A DNA stretch of 21,816 nucleotides from Desulfobulbaceae bacterium UBA2213 (GTDB lineage Bacteria; Desulfobacterota; Desulfobulbia; Desulfobulbales; Desulfocapsaceae). Positions within the stretch are counted from its first letter, which is position 1; each line of letters starts with the position of its first letter. The position numbers and the translations under genes were made by a program. Below are positions 1-7,979 of this stretch, piece by piece. The stretch is taken from the NCBI GenBank assembly GCA_002327225.1, contig DCUN01000188.1:1-21816 (forward strand), read 5' to 3'. The notes below the pieces were generated by a model. That model worked only from the letters and a program-made list of their open reading frames with translations, had not been told where the DNA came from and ran no database searches.

Positions 1-406
1 TTTCCCAATTCCGAATATTGGGTGAAATCACCTGTCCGGATCAGGAAATCTGAGATGAGTCGAAAAAACAGACACAATCCGCCTCTTAAAAAAACTCTCT
101 ACCCGGTTTAAGAAACCTGAGTCAATCGAAAAACGCATCGACTCATGAGAGGATTCTGCAACAAAAAAACAGCGGTGCATATTTTTTATGGCACGCTTAA
201 AACTCGTTCTTGCTTTAATCTCTCTTTACTCCCAGGCAATACCTTAAAATATTATTGCAGAATCAGCATGATAACAAAAAAAGCTGTTGTCATGCCAAAT
301 TGGCGCCATTATTGCTTAACGAAGATAACGCCATATCAGGTGCGAACGTTTTTATCAATCAACCGTCTGTGCCTGTCAGATAGTGAAGATCCATAAGGGA
401 GGTTAA
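1..406. other. upstream non-coding region with inverted repeats
   Basis: I see no convincing gene here. An 83-codon open frame at 145-396 has no ribosome binding site, no recognisable domain and runs across the sigma-54-like promoter, so I treat it as chance. The stretch holds a small palindrome (CCCAAT at 4-9 with ATTGGG at 17-22) and a 9-bp inverted repeat (ATGAGTCGA at 55-63 with TCGACTCAT at 138-146). The right arm lies about 160 bp upstream of the promoter at 301, a plausible distance for an enhancer site of a sigma-54 activator, but that role is inference only. Confidence 0.5.
301..316 (+). promoter_or_regulatory. candidate sigma-54 (-24/-12) promoter for the split TauE operon
   Basis: The sequence TGGCGC-CATTA-TTGCT matches the sigma-54 consensus TGGCAC-N5-TTGCW with one mismatch. 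It has the obligatory GG (302-303) and GC (314-315) separated by exactly 10 bases. Transcription would begin near 328 and give a leader of about 80 nt before the small ORF at 407. A sigma-54 activator gene lies at 6261, and a similar site lies at 7892. Confidence 0.6.
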
Positions 407-487
407 ATGGTACAGCCAGGAGAAATTCAATCGACAGCGTCTTCTTTTCAAGACTTTCTCATTTCAGACAGGAGGTGGATGATATGA
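407..487 (+). CDS. possible 26-aa leader peptide coupled to the TauE gene
   Basis: This short frame starts at an ATG preceded by a strong AAGGGAGG (395-402). It encodes 26 residues beginning MVQPGEIQSTASS and ending DRRWMI. Its stop TGA (485-487) overlaps the ATG of the exporter gene (484-486) as ATGA, the usual arrangement for translational coupling. The exporter's own AGGAGG lies inside this frame. It could be a leader peptide that opens the exporter start site, or a small protein in its own right. I recognise no family. The ribosome binding site and overlap are seen directly; expression is inferred. Confidence 0.4.
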   Translation: MVQPGEIQSTASSFQDFLISDRRWMI

Positions 488-1764
488 ACATCGGATTTCG
501 AGTATTGCCGGCCCTCGCCTTGGCGATGACCCTACTTTTCGCGGTGCAGGCACGGGCCGAGCAACCATCTGCAGCCGCCTCTACCGCGCCGGTCGCAGCC
601 ATTGTCGCCTTGGATGGTCCAACCATTGCCATCGACCAGACCTCCTTGAACAACGGCGGGGATATTCTTGTCACCGGAAAGGCCCCGGCAGGCTCCCAGG
701 TCTATGTCGAGATCTTTTCTGCAGACAAAAAAGTACGGGCCAACCGCTTTGATGGGGCCAAGGATCCCAAAACAGGCAAGATCCCCTACAAGTTTTATAT
801 TACCAAGGATATGCCTGCATTCTATAAAATTCTTGTCCCCACGGAGATGGCCGAAGAACTTGACAAGGCTAAGGCTGACGGCAACAAATGGAAGTACTCT
901 GAAGTCCTGAAAAAGATCGGCGCCGATGCTGCCTACAGCGCCCCGGCCAAGATCAAGATTGATAACTATCAGGCCACAATCATGGCCAGTATTCTTGGTT
1001 CTCGAGGCGATTTGCTGCCGGAAATGGATGAAAAGGCCACCAAAAGTGAATCGATGAAGCTGGCAAAGGGACGTTTCCGCAGTGTTGGCAAACTGCTGTC
1101 TGCTAATGTCGAGGTTCAACCTGACGGTTCCTACACGGCCAAACTGAATATGCCGGCAGGCCAGGCTCCCGGCAAATATAACGTAACCGTGACCGCAGTC
1201 ACCGAACGGATCAAAGAAGGGGATAAGGAAACTGTCAAAAAGGTCAAGAGTGAGGTGGTATCCTTTGATAACAAGATTTCCTTCCCCACTGTTTATTTGA
1301 AGACTGCGGGTACCAGCATCAACCTGATCTGGCCCTTCCTTCTCTCTCTGGTTATCTCTATCTTCGGTATCCTTATGGGCGCAGGCGGCGGATTTATCCT
1401 CAACCCGATTCTGGTCTCTCTCTTCCCTCTGCCGCACACCATCGTCGCCGGAACGGTCATGCCCACCGTGCTCTTTGCCCAGGGTAGTGGCATTTACAAC
1501 TACAACAAGATTAAATTCATCAACTGGAAACTCGGCGTCGGTATCGGTTGTGCCATGCTGGTGGGTGCCTTTATCGGCCCCAAGCTTACCGAGATGATCA
1601 CCCTCGATCAGTTCAAGTTTGTCTTCGGCTGGATCCTCCTGATCCTGGCAGCCCTGATGTTCTGGCAGACGACTCCAGGCTATCTTGCCAACAACAAAAA
1701 AGAACAGGCCATCTTGAAAGAGTTCAAGAAACGGGCGGAAGAAACTGCCAAGGCAAAAGGCTAA
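484..1764 (+). CDS. TauE/SafE-family anion exporter, N-terminal half with large exported domain
   Basis: The protein has 426 residues. I chose ATG 484 because AGGAGG (470-475) lies 8 bases upstream; an in-frame GTG at 475 would overlap that site. Residues 1-25 form a signal peptide (hydrophobic core ALALAMTLLFAV, cleavage after ARA). Residues about 26-270 are a soluble, beta-rich domain that would be exported; I do not recognise its fold. Residues about 278-398 are hydrophobic and carry the TauE/SafE half-repeat motif GAGGGF (299-304) followed by NPIL. The tail (KNNKKEQAILKEFKKRAEE) is highly basic. TauE/SafE proteins export sulfite, sulfoacetate or related organosulfonates and normally contain two homologous halves in one chain. 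Only one half is here; the other is the next gene, 27 bases downstream, so the two probably form one transporter. The substrate cannot be read from sequence. Confidence 0.85.
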   Translation: MNIGFRVLPALALAMTLLFAVQARAEQPSAAASTAPVAAIVALDGPTIAIDQTSLNNGGDILVTGKAPAGSQVYVEIFSADKKVRANRFDGAKDPKTGKIPYKFYITKDMPAFYKILVPTEMAEELDKAKADGNKWKYSEVLKKIGADAAYSAPAKIKIDNYQATIMASILGSRGDLLPEMDEKATKSESMKLAKGRFRSVGKLLSANVEVQPDGSYTAKLNMPAGQAPGKYNVTVTAVTERIKEGDKETVKKVKSEVVSFDNKISFPTVYLKTAGTSINLIWPFLLSLVISIFGILMGAGGGFILNPILVSLFPLPHTIVAGTVMPTVLFAQGSGIYNYNKIKFINWKLGVGIGCAMLVGAFIGPKLTEMITLDQFKFVFGWILLILAALMFWQTTPGYLANNKKEQAILKEFKKRAEETAKAKG

Positions 1765-1791
1765 ACCGTAACTTATCTGGAGGAATCCGTT

Positions 1792-2181
1792 ATGAAGGTA
1801 GATTTTTGGGGTCAGGAATTTGAAGTCAACATGTGGGTCGGCTGCATCGGTGGTTTTATTATATCCATCATTTCATCAATGTTCGGCTTTGGCGGCGGGC
1901 CCTTCATGGTGCCGCTGATGACCGTCGCCCTCCGGCTGCCCATGTATATAGTCGTCGGCAGCTCACTGCTGGCCATCTTCTTCAGTACTGCCATGGGCAG
2001 TGTCCGCCATATGCAGTTTGGAAACTTTGACCTGGTTCTCTTTCTGGTCATGTTTCCGGCAGCCATCATCGGCGGCTATATCGGGCCGCAGATTGCCAAG
2101 AAGGTAAGCCCGACCATGGTTAAACGCGTTGCCTGCGCCGGTTTGATCCTGCTTGGACTGAACCTGCTGGGAGTATATTAA
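1792..2181 (+). CDS. TauE/SafE-family exporter, C-terminal half as a separate 129-aa protein
   Basis: The ATG at 1792 follows GGAGGAA (1779-1785). After about 13 polar residues the protein is almost wholly hydrophobic, with about four membrane segments. It contains the half-repeat motif FGFGGGPFMVPL (31-42), equivalent to the GAGGGF...NPIL motif of the preceding gene. Full-length TauE/SafE proteins are about 250 residues, and this length equals one half. The upstream gene ends in a clean stop after a charged tail, and this gene has its own ribosome binding site, so it looks like a natural split rather than a frameshift. It probably pairs with the upstream protein in the inner membrane. Confidence 0.8.
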   Translation: MKVDFWGQEFEVNMWVGCIGGFIISIISSMFGFGGGPFMVPLMTVALRLPMYIVVGSSLLAIFFSTAMGSVRHMQFGNFDLVLFLVMFPAAIIGGYIGPQIAKKVSPTMVKRVACAGLILLGLNLLGVY

Positions 2182-2195
2182 CATGTAAAATAAAC

Positions 2196-2239
2196 CCGTT
2201 ACGAAATAATCAGCAAAGGACTCGACTCTTTCTCGTAAC
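2196..2239. repeat. palindromic intergenic element, copy 1
   Basis: GTTACGA (2198-2204) pairs with TCGTAAC (2233-2239), 15 bases after the exporter stop codon. The left end (2196-2213) matches 20986-21003, in another intergenic palindrome, at 15 of 18 positions. This suggests a dispersed REP-like element placed just after stop codons. Confidence 0.4.
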
Positions 2240-2381
2240 AGCCTCTTGTATGATCTCCGGCAGATGTAATTTGTGACGGTTTCCCTCCAGTTCCGGTTTT
2301 TACAGCGTTCTCCTTGTTGTGAGGACTGGATCTGGTTTTTCCCCTGAATCTGTCTTGCCTCTGAAAAAGGGAGTTTCCTCT

Positions 2382-2435
2382 CTCATTCCAGACCCTGCAG
2401 CGCCCCCCGCTGCAGGGTCTGGAATGAGTTTTTTT
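2382..2435 (+). terminator. rho-independent terminator of the exporter operon
   Basis: A perfect 21-bp stem (2382-2402 with 2408-2428) closes a 5-base loop of C and is followed directly by seven T (2429-2435). It lies 200 bases after the exporter stop and upstream of the next promoter, so it separates the two transcription units. A 158-codon antisense frame over 2199-2675 crosses both terminator and promoter and is not considered a gene. Confidence 0.9.
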
Positions 2436-2563
2436 ATCAACGAAGCGATGCGTGAAAAATAAAATTTCTGACTCTTGCATATGCTGCTGATACCCATGGC
2501 CGCTTTTTCGACGATCCAAAGCATCTCTCCGCCCCCAGGAGAAAACACCGTACCAAAAAAGAG

Positions 2564-2593
2564 TTGACTTGCAGATCAAATCTGGCCGATAAT
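2564..2593 (+). promoter_or_regulatory. candidate sigma-70 promoter for the PEP/phosphatase/NtrC operon
   Basis: TTGACT (2564-2569) and GATAAT (2588-2593) are each one base from the -35 and -10 consensus and are separated by 18 bases. Transcription would start near 2600, giving a leader of about 77 nt before ATG 2677. Confidence 0.6.
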
Positions 2594-2676
2594 AAGGTCT
2601 GATTGACTTGTGCTTATGCCCACTGCATGACATGATCGCAAACCACAAGCGCTGCTTTCTTCCTGAGGACGCCATA

Positions 2677-5181
2677 ATGGCATGGTCGTCAACAATGCAC
2701 CTTAATGCCCTGTTTAAATATTGGACGTACCGTCTTTTTGCTCCCGGTGTGGTCCTGCGTGCTACCTATGATGCCTTTCGGGAAATCCTGGTCTTTGACA
2801 GCCGCAGTCACGAGCTCATGGCCGAGCTGGAAGAGCTCTATTATCAGGGGAAGAAAGAAGATTTCTGCCGGATTGCAGCCAGATATGATGCCCTCTCGGC
2901 CAGTGTGGGCAACATGGTGGAGAGCCTGGAGCGCATGGCCCCCGGTTCTTTTGTGACCCTGCCTGAATATTTCCGTAAATTTGATTTTTACAGCAGATTC
3001 CTGCTGGCGCCCCCCGCTCTTCGCTTTGGCCCGCCCTTTGTCCTGGGCCTGACCGACCCCACAGTGAACCCAGATCTTGCCGGAGCCAAAGGCGCCACCC
3101 TGGCCGATCTGGCCGACATCCTGCACCTGCCTGTGCCCCCCGGTTTTGTCATTACGGTGAACAGCTTTCACTATCTGCTGGAGTACAATGACCTGCGGAA
3201 GACGATCAACACCTTACTGACCCGGATAGATCTTACCCTCCCTGACACCCTGGCGCAGATCTCCAGGGATCTGACCACCCTGATCATAAACGCCGAGATT
3301 CCACCTGACATTCACGAGGCGATCATGGCCGCCCAGGCAACCGTGTCCGCAGGCCAGCAAGACGATATGCGGATGGCAGTGCGCAGCAGTGGTGTGGGTG
3401 AAGATGGCGAATGCTCCTTTGCCGGACAGTACACCACTCTCCTTGATGTTCAGAAAGAGAGGCTCCTTGCTGCCTATCTCACCGTCCTTGCCGGCAAATA
3501 TAGCCCGGAGGCCCTGGCCTACCGGATTCACTGCGGATTCAGTGATGAAGAGACACCCATGGCAGTCCTGGTGTTGACAATGATTGATGCCGTAGCCAGC
3601 GGGGTCGTTTATACGATTGACCCAACAACCGGCGATACAAACAATCTGTTTATCCATGCGGTGCAGGGACAGGGAGAAGCGCTGGTCAGCGGCAAGATCA
3701 TCCCGCAGGTCCTGGCCGTGGACCGGGAGGAGACCAGCCACCACAGATCAGTCCCGCACGATCAGGCGATGGCGATGTCTCCCCGGATCTGGGTGCTGAC
3801 CGATGAAGAGGCTACAGATCTTGCCGCCGCAGCCCTGAAGATTGAGGCCCACTTCGGCCGCCCCCAGGATATAGAATGGGCCCTGACAAAGTCCGGGAAG
3901 ATTCTTTTTCTCCAGAGTCGCCCGTTACAATCACATCCCACAGATACTCAGGAACAGTCCCCAGAAATCCCCGAGATCAAGGAGATGCCGCTGCTGCAGG
4001 GAGGGACCATGGCAGCCCTGGGACAGGCATGTGGCCCGGCCTACCGGGTTGATATCGACCATCCGGTGGAACAGGTACCGGCCGGCGCAGTTCTGGTTAT
4101 CAGAGAGACGCTGCCCTCCCATGTCCAGGTACTTGAGCGGGTCAGCGGTGTGCTGGCCGAGCTGGGCAGTGTTGCCGGTCATTTTTCCACCGTCTGCCGG
4201 GAATTCGGCATCCCCCTGCTCTGCGGCCTGGGCGAGGGAGTCCAGCTCATTCCCCATGGCCAGGTCATAACCATGCACGCCGGAAAAAGAGTGGTTTACC
4301 GGGGTGATCTTTTACCCCATCTGGCCTCTGTTCCTCTCCATGAAGCACAGAAGCAGCTCCCCTTTTACCGGAAACTGCGCAAACTCCTCGACACCATCAC
4401 CCCCCTGCACCTGGTTGATCCCAAGGCCAAGGGCTTTGCTCCCGAATCATGCCGATCGCTGCATGACATTATCCGCTTTGCCCACGAACAGGCGGTCAGA
4501 ACCATGTTTTCCCTGGGGGATCGCCTGGGTAATCGCTCCCGTCAGCGGAAAAAATTGCTTTCCCCGCTGCCCTTTGCTATCTTTGTTGTGGATGTGGGCG
4601 GCGGCCTTCTGCCCACAGCCGCACGGGAAGAGGAAATCAGACTGGAGCAGATCAGCTCCACCCCTTTTCTGGCCCTGTGGGCAGGACTGACCCACCCGTC
4701 CGTACAATGGGAGGAGCGGGCCCATTTTGACTGGAAACACTTTGGCGAGATGGCCATGGCCGACGGGATAGCCAGTACGGATTCTCCCGACTTTGCCAGC
4801 TATGCCGTGCTTGGGGCCGATTATGTTAATCTGATCATGCGTTTTGGCTACCATTTTACCCTGGTCGATGCCCTCTGCGGAAAAGACAGCGCCAACAACT
4901 CCTGTCAGTTCCGTTTTGCCGGCGGCGGGGCCGATTTTTCAGGCCGACTGCTGCGCCTTGATTTTATCTCAACCCTGCTCAAGCAGGCAGGTTTCCAGGT
5001 GGAGACCCGGGGTGACCTGCTCGACGCCAGGATTTCGGCGCTTTCAATCCCGGAGATGAAGGATCAGCTAGTCACACTCGGCCGACTGCTCGGCGCCACC
5101 AAGCTGATGGATATGGTCCTCCATGACACGCGGGAGGTGCAACAGTACGTGCAGGACTTTGTCGCTGAAACAAGGGAATAA
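2677..5181 (+). CDS. PEP/pyruvate-binding, PEP-synthase-like phosphotransferase without the C-terminal barrel
   Basis: The protein has 834 residues from ATG 2677, which has GAGGA (2665-2669) 7 bases upstream. Earlier in-frame starts (TTG 2608, ATG 2632) lack a site and add a weak sequence. Residues about 1-115 are a helical N-terminal region. Residues about 120-415 are a PPDK/PEP-synthase ATP-grasp domain, with AGAKGATLADL, VPPGFVIT, AVRSSGVGED, PQDIEWAL and LFLQSRP. Residues about 440-525 are the swivelling phosphohistidine domain, with GHFSTVCREFGIP and the expected catalytic His near residue 502. The remaining 300 residues include RFAGGGADFSGRLLRLDF and do not look like the PEP-binding TIM barrel. 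The parts for making a phospho-His from ATP are present, but the acceptor is unknown. It heads an operon with a phosphatase (32 bases downstream) and an NtrC-type regulator, so a signalling or metabolic-control role is possible. Confidence 0.8.
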   Translation: MAWSSTMHLNALFKYWTYRLFAPGVVLRATYDAFREILVFDSRSHELMAELEELYYQGKKEDFCRIAARYDALSASVGNMVESLERMAPGSFVTLPEYFRKFDFYSRFLLAPPALRFGPPFVLGLTDPTVNPDLAGAKGATLADLADILHLPVPPGFVITVNSFHYLLEYNDLRKTINTLLTRIDLTLPDTLAQISRDLTTLIINAEIPPDIHEAIMAAQATVSAGQQDDMRMAVRSSGVGEDGECSFAGQYTTLLDVQKERLLAAYLTVLAGKYSPEALAYRIHCGFSDEETPMAVLVLTMIDAVASGVVYTIDPTTGDTNNLFIHAVQGQGEALVSGKIIPQVLAVDREETSHHRSVPHDQAMAMSPRIWVLTDEEATDLAAAALKIEAHFGRPQDIEWALTKSGKILFLQSRPLQSHPTDTQEQSPEIPEIKEMPLLQGGTMAALGQACGPAYRVDIDHPVEQVPAGAVLVIRETLPSHVQVLERVSGVLAELGSVAGHFSTVCREFGIPLLCGLGEGVQLIPHGQVITMHAGKRVVYRGDLLPHLASVPLHEAQKQLPFYRKLRKLLDTITPLHLVDPKAKGFAPESCRSLHDIIRFAHEQAVRTMFSLGDRLGNRSRQRKKLLSPLPFAIFVVDVGGGLLPTAAREEEIRLEQISSTPFLALWAGLTHPSVQWEERAHFDWKHFGEMAMADGIASTDSPDFASYAVLGADYVNLIMRFGYHFTLVDALCGKDSANNSCQFRFAGGGADFSGRLLRLDFISTLLKQAGFQVETRGDLLDARISALSIPEMKDQLVTLGRLLGATKLMDMVLHDTREVQQYVQDFVAETRE

Positions 5182-5213
5182 TATTTTTCAACTTTGAACC
5201 ATCACTGCATCCC

Positions 5214-6245
5214 ATGCCCTATACCGTAACCTGGATCACCAGCCAGCTGGCAGCCGGCTCCGCCCCCATGTCCTATGATGATCTGGAGGCCATCAGAGGA
5301 GAGGGGATTGACGCCATTGTCAATCTGTGCGGCGAGTTCTGCGACCTGCACCAGATTGAGGAACAGTCAGGCTTTGAGGTCTACTATCTGCCGATACCTG
5401 ACGAATGCGCCCCGGACATGGAGCTGATGGAAGCAGCGCTGCAATGGCTGGATGAGGCCCTCTATCTGAAGAAAAAAATCCTCATTCACTGCCGGCATGG
5501 CCTGGGCCGCACCGGCACCTTTGTCTCCGCCTATCTGCTCAGGCGCGGACTCGGACTGAGACTCACCGAGAAAAGGCTGAAGAGCGCCAGGGTCACTCCC
5601 GGCAGTTACAGCCAATGGCAGCTGCTGCGCAAGTATGGTAAACAGCAGGGGCAATTGAGTGCACGGCCGCCAAGTATTGACGAGAAGGAAACCGTTGACC
5701 TGCTGCCCTTTCTGCGCGAATATGGTGCTCTTCTGCAGGAGGCGGGAGAGCTGGCCCTTGCCGCTGGCATCGACCCCCTCGCTCTCGATACGGACAGCTG
5801 CTGTCATGCCTATTTTGACATGGAACTGATAGAGGCCGTGCATATAAGTCATACCCTGAATCGGCAATTAAACCGCGACCAACGTCTTGCGGCCATGGAA
5901 CGGGCCGGTGAGACCTCCTGCCTGCTCAAGAAGACGCGGCAGGCTGAAGGCACCAGTCTGGAGGTCGCGGCCCGGCACATGAGTGCCAGCCGGACACTTT
6001 CCTGCCCGCTTCTTGTGAATCGGAGCTGTATCCTTCACGCCAATCGACCACTGAGATGCCGTTCCGGCCTGGACAGTCAGACGCGAGACAGGATGAAAGA
6101 AGCGACAGTAAACAGTTCCCGTACTCTTTTTCTCGCCCTGACCGGCGAATTTCCTCCGACCGGCACCCTTCGATTCTCCATCTTTGACAGCGTCTCCGGT
6201 CGCTTTGTCCAGCAATACTTTCAGGCCATGATCAAGGATTCTTAA
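5214..6245 (+). CDS. dual-specificity protein phosphatase fused to a YkgJ-like Cys domain
   Basis: The protein has 343 residues. Residues 1-145 are a cysteine-dependent phosphatase with the signature HCRHGLGRTG, so C93 and R99 are the catalytic CX5R pair; D63 in IPDECAPD is a candidate general acid. The N-terminal WITSQLAAGSAPMSYDDL is typical of the family and supports ATG 5214, although no clear ribosome binding site is visible. Residues about 190-320 carry CC (196-197), then CPLL (C264), C272 and RPLRCR (C282). This is the pattern of YkgJ-type putative Zn- or Fe-chelating domains. It might make the phosphatase responsive to metal or redox state (inference). It lies 32 bases after the PEP-domain gene and 15 bases before the NtrC-type gene, so the three are probably co-transcribed. 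Confidence 0.8.
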   Translation: MPYTVTWITSQLAAGSAPMSYDDLEAIRGEGIDAIVNLCGEFCDLHQIEEQSGFEVYYLPIPDECAPDMELMEAALQWLDEALYLKKKILIHCRHGLGRTGTFVSAYLLRRGLGLRLTEKRLKSARVTPGSYSQWQLLRKYGKQQGQLSARPPSIDEKETVDLLPFLREYGALLQEAGELALAAGIDPLALDTDSCCHAYFDMELIEAVHISHTLNRQLNRDQRLAAMERAGETSCLLKKTRQAEGTSLEVAARHMSASRTLSCPLLVNRSCILHANRPLRCRSGLDSQTRDRMKEATVNSSRTLFLALTGEFPPTGTLRFSIFDSVSGRFVQQYFQAMIKDS

Positions 6246-6260
6246 GGATAAAAAACAACA

Positions 6261-7682
6261 ATGCAACAGCAACAAGAAGCAAAACGTCTACTGATTGTCG
6301 ATGATGAACAGGATCTGCTTGATCTCTTAAAAAAAGTCCTGTCGAAAAAGTGCGGCTGCGATGTCACCTTGACCACATCAAGCCTCGAGGCCGTAGAGCT
6401 TGTTAAAAGCTGGGCGCCGGATGTCGTTCTCACCGACATCATCATGCCTGACATGGACGGCCTGCAGCTCCTGGAGGCTATCAACACCATTGATCCCACT
6501 ATCAGCACCATTATCATGACGGGCTATGCGACCATTGAACGAGCCGTTCAGGCCCTGAAAGACAGCGCCTATGATTTTTTCGAAAAACCTTTTGACAATG
6601 ACAAGATCAGCCGGGTGGTCAGACGCGCCCTTGAACGGACCTACCTGCTGCGGGAAAATCAACACCTCCAGCAGCGCTTGACAAACGAGAACGAACTGAG
6701 CGGATTTGTGGGTCATTCACCGCCGTTACGACGGACCCTTGACCTCCTCTCACGCTTGGGACAAAGTGATGCCACAGTGCTCATCCGCGGAGAATCTGGT
6801 ACCGGCAAGGAGGTGGCCGCCCGCACCATCCATGCCATGAGCAAGCGTGCTAAAAAAAAGATGATCACGGTCAACTGCCCGGCCCTTCCCGAAAACATCC
6901 TGGAAAGTGAGCTCTTTGGCTATTGCAAGGGGGCCTTCACCGGCGCCGATCGTGACAAAACAGGCCTCTTTCTGGAAGCGAATGGCTCCACCATCTTCCT
7001 TGATGAAATTGCGGATCTCCCTTTGGCATTACAGACGAAACTCCTGCGGGTATTGCAGGAAAAAGAGATCCAGCCCCTGGGACAGACAAAAACCATCAAG
7101 GTTGATGTCAGAGTGCTGGCCGCCACCAATCAGGATCTTGAGGCCAAGATGGCCAGGGGCGAATTTCGGGAAGATCTTTTCTACCGTCTGAACGTGATGA
7201 CCGTCACCCTGCCCACCCTGATGGAGATCAAAGAGGACATTCCCCTGCTGGCCCAGCATTTTCTGGTCAAATATTCGCAGGAATATGATCGTGAAGGCAT
7301 GGAATTCACCCCTGAGGCCTTGCAATGTCTGATGCACAGGCAATGGAAGGGAAATGTCAGGCAACTGCAGAATATCATCAACCGGGCGGTCCTTCTCTCT
7401 GACAACCGCAAGATCACTCCGCATGAGCTGACCAGTTCTGAGGATAACGGCAAAGCCGTTACAACGCACGACCATCTTGCCGCCTGTGTCTACAATCTTC
7501 CCTATCGACAGGCCAAGGAGGAGGTCATTGGCCCTTTCACCAGCGCCTACCTGCGTCACTGCCTGACGGGCTCTAAAGGCAATGTCACTGCCGCTGCCAA
7601 GGCCAGCGACATGGAGCGACAGGCCTTTCAACGACTGATGCGCCGCTATGACATCGATGCCGACGCCTTCAGAACACTCTGA
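6261..7682 (+). CDS. NtrC-family sigma-54-dependent response regulator
   Basis: The protein has 473 residues and is a complete three-domain activator. The receiver domain (about 8-125) has the acidic pair D14/D15, phosphoacceptor D59 (VVLTDIIMPDMDG), T87 and K109. The AAA+ domain (about 147-375) has Walker A GESGTGKE (177-184), the sigma-54 contact loop GAFTGA (224-229) and Walker B STIFLDEI. The C-terminal helix-turn-helix (about 438-465) has GNVTAAAKASDMERQAFQRLM, the Fis-type pattern. A weak AAGGA (6244-6248) lies 12 bases before the ATG. Its natural partner could be the kinase at 8450, whose operon begins at a sigma-54-like promoter; the exporter promoter at 301 is another possible target. 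Both links are inference. Confidence 0.95.
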   Translation: MQQQQEAKRLLIVDDEQDLLDLLKKVLSKKCGCDVTLTTSSLEAVELVKSWAPDVVLTDIIMPDMDGLQLLEAINTIDPTISTIIMTGYATIERAVQALKDSAYDFFEKPFDNDKISRVVRRALERTYLLRENQHLQQRLTNENELSGFVGHSPPLRRTLDLLSRLGQSDATVLIRGESGTGKEVAARTIHAMSKRAKKKMITVNCPALPENILESELFGYCKGAFTGADRDKTGLFLEANGSTIFLDEIADLPLALQTKLLRVLQEKEIQPLGQTKTIKVDVRVLAATNQDLEAKMARGEFREDLFYRLNVMTVTLPTLMEIKEDIPLLAQHFLVKYSQEYDREGMEFTPEALQCLMHRQWKGNVRQLQNIINRAVLLSDNRKITPHELTSSEDNGKAVTTHDHLAACVYNLPYRQAKEEVIGPFTSAYLRHCLTGSKGNVTAAAKASDMERQAFQRLMRRYDIDADAFRTL

Positions 7683-7979
7683 TGGCCTTATCCATACACA
7701 CCTTACTCTGAGCGGGTTGCAGGAGCAGAGGAGTGACACCGGAATGTTTCACTGTCTCTTTTTTGTTGCAGTCCCTGGAGGCGGATGTGTGGACAACCAC
7801 CGCATTGGCCCATGACTTCCTCCGCCTTAAGTATCACCTAACAGCCTTAGATCAAAGAATATCTTCTATTTTCCCCCCTTCGTCTCCTTTCTGGCGCTTA
7901 ATGTGCATACTACAGTCACAGCAAGCAGATTGATCTTCACAAACTTCGCCACGACAGCACACAAACGTTCCAGGGTACT
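7683..7979. other. intergenic region carrying the second sigma-54-like promoter
   Basis: A 66-codon frame at 7733-7933 has no ribosome binding site or recognisable sequence and overlaps the promoter, so I do not call it. Apart from the promoter at 7892-7907 I see no strong hairpin or terminator here. Confidence 0.5.
7892..7907 (+). promoter_or_regulatory. candidate sigma-54 promoter for the membrane kinase operon
   Basis: TGGCGC-TTAAT-GTGCA has GG (7893-7894) and GC (7905-7906) exactly 10 bases apart, with two mismatches to the TGGCAC-N5-TTGCW consensus. Transcription would start near 7919, about 60 bases before ATG 7980. The -24 box is identical to that of the site at 301, and the gene just upstream encodes a sigma-54 activator. 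Confidence 0.55.

Noticed and set aside
145..396. 83-codon open frame upstream of the exporter
   Set aside because: No ribosome binding site, no recognisable sequence, and it spans the sigma-54-like promoter.
532..1437. 301-codon antisense frame inside the exporter gene
   Set aside because: Shadow of the real gene, which has a signal peptide and family motifs.
2199..2675. 158-codon antisense frame
   Set aside because: It covers a strong terminator and a sigma-70 promoter of the + strand, and its low-complexity sequence resembles no protein family.
2608..2676. Longer start of the PEP-domain protein at TTG 2608 or ATG 2632
   Set aside because: Neither has a ribosome binding site; ATG 2677 does, and the extra residues look unlike the family.
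7733..7933. 66-codon frame between the NtrC-type gene and the membrane protein gene
   Set aside because: No start signal and no domain, and it overlaps the second sigma-54-like promoter.
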